64,000 nt of DNA. It comes from Longitalea luteola. Lineage in GTDB: Bacteria; Bacteroidota; Bacteroidia; Chitinophagales; Chitinophagaceae. The notes below the pieces were generated by a model, which saw only the letters and a list, made by a program, of their open reading frames with translations, did no database searches and had not been told where the DNA came from. The stretch lies in NCBI RefSeq assembly GCF_017356035.1, contig NZ_JAFIQX010000002.1:434001-498000 (forward strand), in the 5' to 3' direction. A program made the translations under genes and the position numbers. Shown here in pieces: positions 58,586-64,000 of this stretch; within the stretch, counting starts at the first letter, position 1, and each line of letters begins with the position of its first letter.

Positions 58586-59347
58586 ATGCAGAGCCTACGG
58601 GAGCAAATTGACCTTCAACGACTACCTCGCCATATAGCAATTATTATGGACGGGAATGGCCGCTGGGCTAAAGAAAAGGGGCAGGATCGCCTCTACGGCC
58701 ATTTTCATGGCGTGGAAAGTGTGCGCAACATTGTAGAAGGCTGCGCCGAGCTGGGCGTTGAATACCTTACCCTGTATGCGTTCTCTACCGAAAACTGGGA
58801 TCGTCCGCAATACGAAGTCACCGGCCTCATAGAGCTGTTGGTAGAAACCATTCGCAAGGAAACAGAAACACTCAATAAGAACAACATTAAACTGCATGTG
58901 ATAGGCGACGTAAAAATGTTGCCCGAATATGCACAAAAGGAACTGAACGAATCACTGCAGATAACCAGCCAGAATACCGGTTTGAACCTGGTAATGGCCC
59001 TCAGTTACAGCAGCCGTTGGGAACTGGTACAGGCCGTTCAGCTTATTGCCGAAGATGTAAAAGCCGGCAAAATTGATCCTGCGGCCATCACCCAAAACAC
59101 CCTGCAGCAATACCTGGCTACCAGTAATTTTCCCGATCCGGAATTAATGATTCGCACCAGCGGTGAGTACCGCATCAGTAACTTTTTATTATACCAATTA
59201 GCTTATGCAGAATTGTATTTCACCAATGTTCGTTGGCCCGATTTCCGGAAGGAGAACCTGTATGAAGCCATCCTCGACTTTCAAAGGCGCGAAAGACGGT
59301 TTGGAAAGACCGGTGAGCAGGTACAAAAGGAACAGATAAACGGATAA
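58586..59347 (+). CDS. uppS: Undecaprenyl diphosphate synthase
   Basis: A 253-residue cis-prenyltransferase that makes the lipid carrier for peptidoglycan and glycan synthesis. The signature MDGNGRWAKEKG is at about residues 22-33, followed by RLYGHFHGVESVRNIV, YAFSTENWDRP and the C-terminal RTSGEYRISNFLLYQLAYAE and RWPDF motifs. Canonical length. It is followed by bamA after a 105-base gap. Confidence 0.96.
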   Translation: MQSLREQIDLQRLPRHIAIIMDGNGRWAKEKGQDRLYGHFHGVESVRNIVEGCAELGVEYLTLYAFSTENWDRPQYEVTGLIELLVETIRKETETLNKNNIKLHVIGDVKMLPEYAQKELNESLQITSQNTGLNLVMALSYSSRWELVQAVQLIAEDVKAGKIDPAAITQNTLQQYLATSNFPDPELMIRTSGEYRISNFLLYQLAYAELYFTNVRWPDFRKENLYEAILDFQRRERRFGKTGEQVQKEQING

Positions 59348-59452
59348 TTACGAATTGTTCATGAAGATTTTATGAATCCGTCGATTCGTGTCCTTTTTAA
59401 CAAACCCTTTTAACAAATCCCCCTTAATTTGCTCCACTTTAAACTCCCCGGA

Positions 59453-62182
59453 ATGCAGCGTTCGCGTACTTTAAGTATTTTTTTACTGGTATTTGCATGT
59501 TTAACAGTCGGCTCACTCCATGCCCAGGTAGTTTCCGACACAGTTCCTACGTCTATCGATCCGGAATTAGAGAACATCCTCAACTCAAAATCACCCAGAG
59601 AATATATTATCGGCGGTATCACTGTTACCGGTACTAAACGGTACGATCAGCAGCTGCTTGTTTCCATCGCGGGCATAAATGTGGGCGATAAAGTAATGAT
59701 ACCGGGGGGCGATAATTTTAGTAAGGCGCTTACCAACCTGTGGAACCAGCGCCTGTTTTCAAACGCACAGATCTACTTTACCAAACTTGAAGGCAATAAA
59801 CTATTTATTGAGATACAGGTTTTTGAAAGACCTGCTCTTTCCAAATACAATATCATAGGGGTACGTAAAGCCGACCAGGACGAACTGAAGCCAAAAACAG
59901 GGCTGGTGATCGGCCGGGTGGTAACCGAGAACACCAAACGAACTGCAGAAGAAGCCATTAAAAAATATTATACCGAAAAAGGTTTTCAAAGCGCACAGGT
60001 TCAGATAGACGAGATCCAGGATCCGGCTTTGCCGAATTCGGTTATCCTGAACCTGCGTGTGGAAAAAGGCCATAAAGTACGTATTGATAACGTAAGCTTT
60101 TTTGGTAATAACGAGGTGAGAGAACAACGATTGAAAAAGCAATTGAAGGGTACCAAGGAGATGACCAAGATCACGTTGTTTCCTACCAGGGATTCAAGTT
60201 CATATGGTGAAACAAAACAGCCTTCTTTCAAAGAGTATCTGAGCCAGGCCGGCTTTTTGTCGCTTACCCGTACGAAGGAATTCCTCGATCCTTACTTCCG
60301 TTTTAAATTGTTCAGCTCGGCCAAATTCAACGCCAAGAAATACGAAGAAGATAAAGAGAAAGTACTGGAATATTATAACTCGCTAGGTTACCGCGATGCG
60401 GCCATTGTCAGCGATACCCAGTATTATAACAAGAAAGGAAACCTGAAACTGGATATTAAAGTAGATGAAGGTCATCGCTACTATTTTGGTAACGTTACCT
60501 GGAAAGGAAATACCAAATACTCAGATTCGGTGCTTACCATGTTATTAGGTATTGCAAAAGGGGATGTGTATAACCTGGAGATCCTGAACAAGAAACTGGG
60601 TAAACAAATGTCACAGGAAGGTGGCGATATCAGCAGCCTGTACATGGATGATGGTTACCTGTTCTTCCGAATTGAACCGGTAGAAACGGCGGTATATAAT
60701 GATACCATCGATTTTGAGATCCGTTTAACAGAGGGTCCGCAGGCTACTATCAAGAACGTAACCATTTCCGGTAACGAAAAAACGAAAGAGCACGTTATCC
60801 GTCGCGAGCTGCGTACACTGCCCGGCGAAAAATTCAGCCGTCAGGACTTGATCCGTTCTCAGCGTGAAATTGCGCAGCTGAATTTCTTTAACCAGGAAAA
60901 GATCGGCATTAACCCTGTTCCCAATCCGGAAGATGGAACAGTGGATATACATTATACCGTTGAAGAAAAATCTTCAGACCAGCTGGAGCTTAGCGCCGGT
61001 TGGGGTGGTGGTATCGGTTTAACCGGTACGCTCGGCGTTTCGTTCAACAACTTCTCTATTAAAAATATTTTCAACAAAAAGGCATGGGATCCTTTACCTA
61101 CCGGTGACGGACAAAAGCTGAGCATGCGCGTGCAATCGAACGGCCGTGCGTATCAGTCATACAACTTCTCATTTACCGAGCCCTGGTTAGGTGGTAAGAA
61201 AAGGAACTCATTGACCTTTAGCTTATACAAGAGCGTATTCCGTACCGGCGGTATCGATGCCAGCGGAAGATATTTCTTCAGCGATAGCAACAGGCTGAAA
61301 AACTTCGGCGCCAGCATTTCAATGGGTAAACAGTTGAAATGGCCCGATGACTTCTTTACCCTGGTGTATTCACTCAGTTATACGCAGTATAAACTGACGA
61401 ATTATCGTTTGTTCACTGCTGACTTCAACAATGGTACTTCCAACAACCTGAGTGTGAAGATTGCGTTGAACCGTAATTCTGCTGGTCCGAACCCTATATT
61501 CCCCACCAGCGGTTCTAACTTTTTACTGAGCGGACAGTTCACACCACCTTATTCATTATTCAGGAACAATACTACCGACCTGGATAGTTATAAATTACCT
61601 GAATTCCATAAATGGCGAATGAATGCCGAGTGGTTCATTCCTATCGGCCGTGCTATGGGCGCCGACAGAAGCCGCCAGTTTGTATTGCGGGCTGCAGCCA
61701 AGTATGGTTTTATGGGCCGGTATAACAACAAACTGAATTATTCACCATTCGAACGTTTTCAGGTGGGTGACGCCGGTTTGGCAAACGGTAGCTTTATCCT
61801 GGGTTACGATATCATTGCGCATCGCGGTTACCCCGTGTATGAGTACTCTGATCCCAAGATCAATCCCGATCAGCAGAATGCCAGCCAGTTCTTTACCATT
61901 TTCAATAAGTACACCCTTGAATTGCGGTATCCTTTCACAACCAACCCAAGCAGCACCATTTTTGGTATGGTTTGGTTTGAAGCCGCCAACGGATGGTACG
62001 ATTATAAAACATACGATCCTTTCCGCCTGCGTAGAAGTGCCGGTGTAGGTATGCGTTTCTTCCTGCCGATGTTCGGTTTGCTTGGGTTTGACTACGGTGT
62101 GGGCTTTGACCGGATCACCCAGGGTGGCCGGTTACGCGATGCAACCCGCTTTACCTTTATGTTAGGTTACGAACCTGAATAA
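59453..62182 (+). CDS. bamA: Outer membrane protein assembly factor BamA
   Basis: A 909-residue Omp85-family protein. The signal peptide (residues 1-24, FLLVFACLTVGSLHAQ) precedes several POTRA domains (starting IIGGITVTGTKRYDQQLL; later YYFGNVTWKGNTKYSDSVL and IKNVTISGNEKTKEHVIRR). A membrane beta-barrel begins near residue 500 (LELSAGWGGGIGLTGTLGVS). The late DYGVGFDRI region and aromatic end are typical. I use the ATG at 59453; an in-frame TTG at 59429 adds eight residues before the signal peptide. Core factor for outer-membrane protein insertion, next to the Skp chaperones. Confidence 0.95.
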   Translation: MQRSRTLSIFLLVFACLTVGSLHAQVVSDTVPTSIDPELENILNSKSPREYIIGGITVTGTKRYDQQLLVSIAGINVGDKVMIPGGDNFSKALTNLWNQRLFSNAQIYFTKLEGNKLFIEIQVFERPALSKYNIIGVRKADQDELKPKTGLVIGRVVTENTKRTAEEAIKKYYTEKGFQSAQVQIDEIQDPALPNSVILNLRVEKGHKVRIDNVSFFGNNEVREQRLKKQLKGTKEMTKITLFPTRDSSSYGETKQPSFKEYLSQAGFLSLTRTKEFLDPYFRFKLFSSAKFNAKKYEEDKEKVLEYYNSLGYRDAAIVSDTQYYNKKGNLKLDIKVDEGHRYYFGNVTWKGNTKYSDSVLTMLLGIAKGDVYNLEILNKKLGKQMSQEGGDISSLYMDDGYLFFRIEPVETAVYNDTIDFEIRLTEGPQATIKNVTISGNEKTKEHVIRRELRTLPGEKFSRQDLIRSQREIAQLNFFNQEKIGINPVPNPEDGTVDIHYTVEEKSSDQLELSAGWGGGIGLTGTLGVSFNNFSIKNIFNKKAWDPLPTGDGQKLSMRVQSNGRAYQSYNFSFTEPWLGGKKRNSLTFSLYKSVFRTGGIDASGRYFFSDSNRLKNFGASISMGKQLKWPDDFFTLVYSLSYTQYKLTNYRLFTADFNNGTSNNLSVKIALNRNSAGPNPIFPTSGSNFLLSGQFTPPYSLFRNNTTDLDSYKLPEFHKWRMNAEWFIPIGRAMGADRSRQFVLRAAAKYGFMGRYNNKLNYSPFERFQVGDAGLANGSFILGYDIIAHRGYPVYEYSDPKINPDQQNASQFFTIFNKYTLELRYPFTTNPSSTIFGMVWFEAANGWYDYKTYDPFRLRRSAGVGMRFFLPMFGLLGFDYGVGFDRITQGGRLRDATRFTFMLGYEPE

Positions 62183-62184
62183 AC

Positions 62185-62355
62185 CAATAGACAATAGAAA
62201 AAGACAATAGACAAAAGGCAAAAAGGTAACGAGGCAAAAAGGCAGAAAGATCAGGAGGCGTAAGTGTGGGACATTAGCTTTAACGATCCGGTTATTGACT
62301 ATTCACCATTGACCATTGACTATGACGATTGGCCATTGACCATTCACGATAAAAC
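62185..62355. repeat. Inverted word-repeat cluster bamA-skp
   Basis: AATAGACAATAGAAAAAGAC on the left and words ATTGACCATTGACTAT and GGCCATTGACCATTC on the right (their inverses, GTCAATGGTCAAT, resemble the left words). The same vocabulary occurs near 43788 (CCATTGTCTATTGCC). A strong TTAGGAGGAATT ribosome-binding site for the next gene follows at about 62357. Confidence 0.75.
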
Positions 62356-62373
62356 CTTAGGAGGAATTTTACC

Positions 62374-62883
62374 ATGAAAAAGATACTAGTTATTGCCTGT
62401 CTGATGGTGCTGGCGGTTGCTTCACAGGCCCAGCGGTATGCCATTGTTGACACCAAATACATTCTGGATAAATTACCGGAGTATAAAGAAGCGCAGAAGA
62501 AGCTGGATCAGTTCAGCGAACAGTGGCAAAAAGAAGTTGACAGCAAGCAGAGTGCCCTGGATAAAATGTATAAGGATTTTGAGGCAGAACAGGTAATGCT
62601 GAGCCCCGAATTAAAGAAAAAAAGAGAAGACGAACTGTTTGTAAGAGAGAAGGAAGTACGTGACCTGCAGCGCAAACGCTTTGGTTTTGAAGGTGATCTG
62701 TTTAAAAAGCGGCAGGAGCTGGTAAAACCCATACAGGACAAGGTTTACAACGCCATTCAAAAGCTGGCAGTTAACCGTTCACTGGATTTTATTTTGGATA
62801 AAAGTGAAGGAATTACCGTTATCTTTGCCGACCCTAAACTGGATCGTAGTGAGGATATTTTAAAAGAATTAGGCGTTAAATAA
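62374..62883 (+). CDS. Periplasmic chaperone, OmpH/Skp family (copy 1)
   Basis: A 169-residue exported chaperone. The signal peptide is residues 1-20 (LVIACLMVLAVASQAQ). Mature YAIVDTKYILDKLPEYKEAQ is the conserved Skp start, followed by a long coiled coil (KEVDSKQSALDKMYKDFEAE) and a final DFILDKSEGITVIFADP. It prevents aggregation of outer-membrane proteins on the way to BamA. An unusually clear AGGAGG ribosome-binding site precedes it. Confidence 0.93.
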   Translation: MKKILVIACLMVLAVASQAQRYAIVDTKYILDKLPEYKEAQKKLDQFSEQWQKEVDSKQSALDKMYKDFEAEQVMLSPELKKKREDELFVREKEVRDLQRKRFGFEGDLFKKRQELVKPIQDKVYNAIQKLAVNRSLDFILDKSEGITVIFADPKLDRSEDILKELGVK

Positions 62884-63007
62884 AACATAAGACCAAAAGA
62901 AGAAAGCAACCAGTAGCAGGTTTTTTTCAACTTAAAAACAAAAATAACCGTCCACCCTAAAGCAACCGATCAAGGGCTCAGGGTGTGCCAAACAAAATTG
63001 AAATTCA

Positions 63008-63565
63008 ATGAAAAAGTTTTTTTCCGTAACGTTGTTCGCCCTGTGCCTGGTAGCGGCTGGTGAAGTAAATGCACAATCTAAAATAGGGTATATCAGCTCT
63101 CAGGAGCTGGTGAGCGTAATGCCCGAAACAAGGAAAGCCGACTCTTCCCTGCAGGAATTGCGCAATGCGTTAATTCAAAGCGCTACTGAAAAACAAAACG
63201 CATTTTACGCCGCTTACGAAAAATTTAACAAAGATTCTAGCACTTACTCAGCTTCTGTTAAAACCGTAAAGAAAAACGAGTTGACCAAGATGAGTCAGGA
63301 ATTAAGCGGTGAAGAAGAGCGCATTCAACAACAATTACAGCAACGTCAGCAGGAATTGCTGGGCCCTATCAACAAGAAGGCTTATGATGCTGTACAGGCT
63401 GTAGCCAAAGAAAATGGTTATGGTTATATCTTTGAAAAAGAAGCCCTGTTGGTAGCTCCTCCGGGTGATGATATTCTGCCGATGGTTGCCAAAAAGCTGA
63501 ATATCAAATTGCCAACACCTGGTACTGCCCCTGCGGCCGCACCTAAAACTGGCGCAAAACCGTAA
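63008..63565 (+). CDS. Periplasmic chaperone, OmpH/Skp family (copy 2)
   Basis: A 185-residue paralogue of the preceding protein. The signal peptide is residues 1-22 (VTLFALCLVAAGEVNAQ). Then IGYISSQELVSVMPETRKAD, a Gln-rich coiled coil (EERIQQQLQQRQQELLGPIN) and a C-terminal Ala/Pro extension (LPTPGTAPAAAPKTGAKP) not present in copy 1. Tandem Skp genes behind bamA are typical of Bacteroidota. Confidence 0.93.
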   Translation: MKKFFSVTLFALCLVAAGEVNAQSKIGYISSQELVSVMPETRKADSSLQELRNALIQSATEKQNAFYAAYEKFNKDSSTYSASVKTVKKNELTKMSQELSGEEERIQQQLQQRQQELLGPINKKAYDAVQAVAKENGYGYIFEKEALLVAPPGDDILPMVAKKLNIKLPTPGTAPAAAPKTGAKP

Positions 63566-63608
63566 ACGCCTCAGCCCCTGAACGGGGTGTAACAGTTATA
63601 AATTATTA

Positions 63609-63641
63609 GCCGTTCCGTCTAACGCGGGACGGCTTTTTTTT
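63609..63641 (+). terminator. Terminator of the bamA-skp block
   Basis: GCCGTTCCG and CGGGACGGC form a stem with one wobble, followed by eight T, 43 bases past the second skp stop. Confidence 0.85.
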
Positions 63642-63870
63642 GCCCCCATCCCTTAATGGGGGTAAGCCGCTGGGGCGGCTACGGGAAATTCTTGTTCCAC
63701 CTTCAGGTGGCCGGTGGTTTTAATCCCCTTCAGCGGGTTAGGGGAGTTCACGGGTGGTTCAGGGGGTTAGCCGTATTAGTTCCCGTGTTAGCGGGCGACG
63801 GGCATGTCTGCCTCAGGATGCAACGGGAGTTCATTGTTCCCCCTTCAGGGGGTTAGGGGGTTTTTAGTGA
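63642..63870. repeat. CCCCTTCAGGGGGTTAGGGG word cluster
   Basis: Self-complementary words built from CCCCTTCAGCGGGTTAGGGG and CCCCCTTCAGGGGGTTAGGG, alternating with GGGCGACGGGCATG-like and CCACCTTCAGGTGG hairpins. The gap is GC-rich and contains several small palindromes. An open frame here (63656-63856) is not credible as a gene. Confidence 0.75.
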
Positions 63871-63879
63871 CTTAGTGGG

Positions 63880-63887
63880 TATATTTG
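63880..63887 (+). promoter_or_regulatory. -7 box TATATTTG of murI
   Basis: A full TAnnTTTG match only four bases before the murI ATG. Given the usual spacing to the start of transcription, the message would be leaderless or nearly so. Confidence 0.5.
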
Positions 63888-63891
63888 TATT

Positions 63892-64000
63892 ATGGTTACT
63901 ACGCAGCCAATTGGCATATTCGATTCAGGCTATGGTGGATTAACGGTAATGAAGGAGATCGTAAAAAAGTTACCCCGGTACGATTATATTTACCTGGGCG
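63892..64000 (+). CDS. murI: Glutamate racemase, N-terminal fragment cut by the window end
   Basis: The first 36 codons read [19 protein letters not shown], then [17 protein letters not shown], the canonical N-terminus of glutamate racemase, with the catalytic-site Asp and Ser of FDSGxGG. It would supply D-glutamate for peptidoglycan. The remainder lies beyond the window. Confidence 0.92.
   Translation, partial: MVTTQPIGIFDSGYGGLTVMKEIVKKLPRYDYIYLG

Noticed and set aside
63656-63856. 66-codon frame between skp and murI
   Set aside because: Lies in the self-complementary GC-rich word cluster after a strong terminator.

Overview
The window looks like a chromosomal segment of a Bacteroidota bacterium, most likely a gliding Chitinophagaceae relative (Niastella/Chitinophaga-like; inferred from gene content, not from a search). 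The lineage evidence is a type IX secretion (T9SS) C-terminal sorting-domain protein, GldC, a PorG/DUF6089-like protein, DUF4290, DUF2911, TIGR02757, a SusC-like outer-membrane barrel, tandem Skp proteins behind BamA, and repeated TAnnTTTG promoter -7 boxes that are characteristic of this phylum. I see no tRNA, rRNA, CRISPR array, transposase, integrase or phage gene.

Layout. 1-1115: a large low-complexity inverted repeat cluster upstream of typA. 1116-4300: typA, an RDD membrane protein and a small secreted/membrane protein. 4368-8704 (minus): a five-gene unit of four glycosyltransferase-type genes with a MeaB-type GTPase inside it, probably for lipopolysaccharide or another surface glycan. 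8826-12053: a Lon-N domain protein, coaX, lptC and an aldo/keto reductase. 12054-13582: a gene-poor stretch with one possible small transcription unit. 13583-18467: a TetR-TolC-HlyD-EmrB drug efflux operon with a striking duplicated operator. 18468-19095: gene-poor, with a possible minus-strand small RNA. 19096-25128: SDR, T9SS cargo, lysS, flavin reductase and fumarylacetoacetase-family genes. 25357-31065: a serine hydrolase followed by a GH9-CE4 fusion, then a fatty-acid desaturase and a fatty acid 2-hydroxylase-like gene. 31102-44812: mixed housekeeping, including asnB, tandem DUF2911 genes, acpH, two paralogous secreted PepSY-like proteins with a decayed third copy, and a bacterial deoxyhypusine-synthase-like enzyme. 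44922-51005 (minus): rpiB, tatC, a CNNM/CorC protein, gmk, murA and DUF4290. 51599-54275: gldC, yqeY, cvpA and a hydrolase. 54432-64000: an envelope-biogenesis block: CBS protein, a BamA-like barrel, nadK, porG, uppS, bamA, two skp genes and the start of murI.

The most unusual signal is outside the genes. At least a dozen intergenic gaps are filled with short repeated words of 7-20 bases, often with the word set inverted across the gap, so that whole gaps could fold on themselves. Several gaps share vocabulary although they lie tens of kilobases apart. The best-structured case is a pair of three-copy clusters in opposite orientation (49974-50280 and 52420-52832) that bracket DUF4290-gldC-yqeY. 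Each copy carries a 36-base hairpin whose inner stem shows a compensatory base-pair change. Other points of note are a MurA with aspartate in place of the catalytic cysteine (predicted fosfomycin insensitivity), the GH9-CE4 fusion, and two candidate small RNAs.
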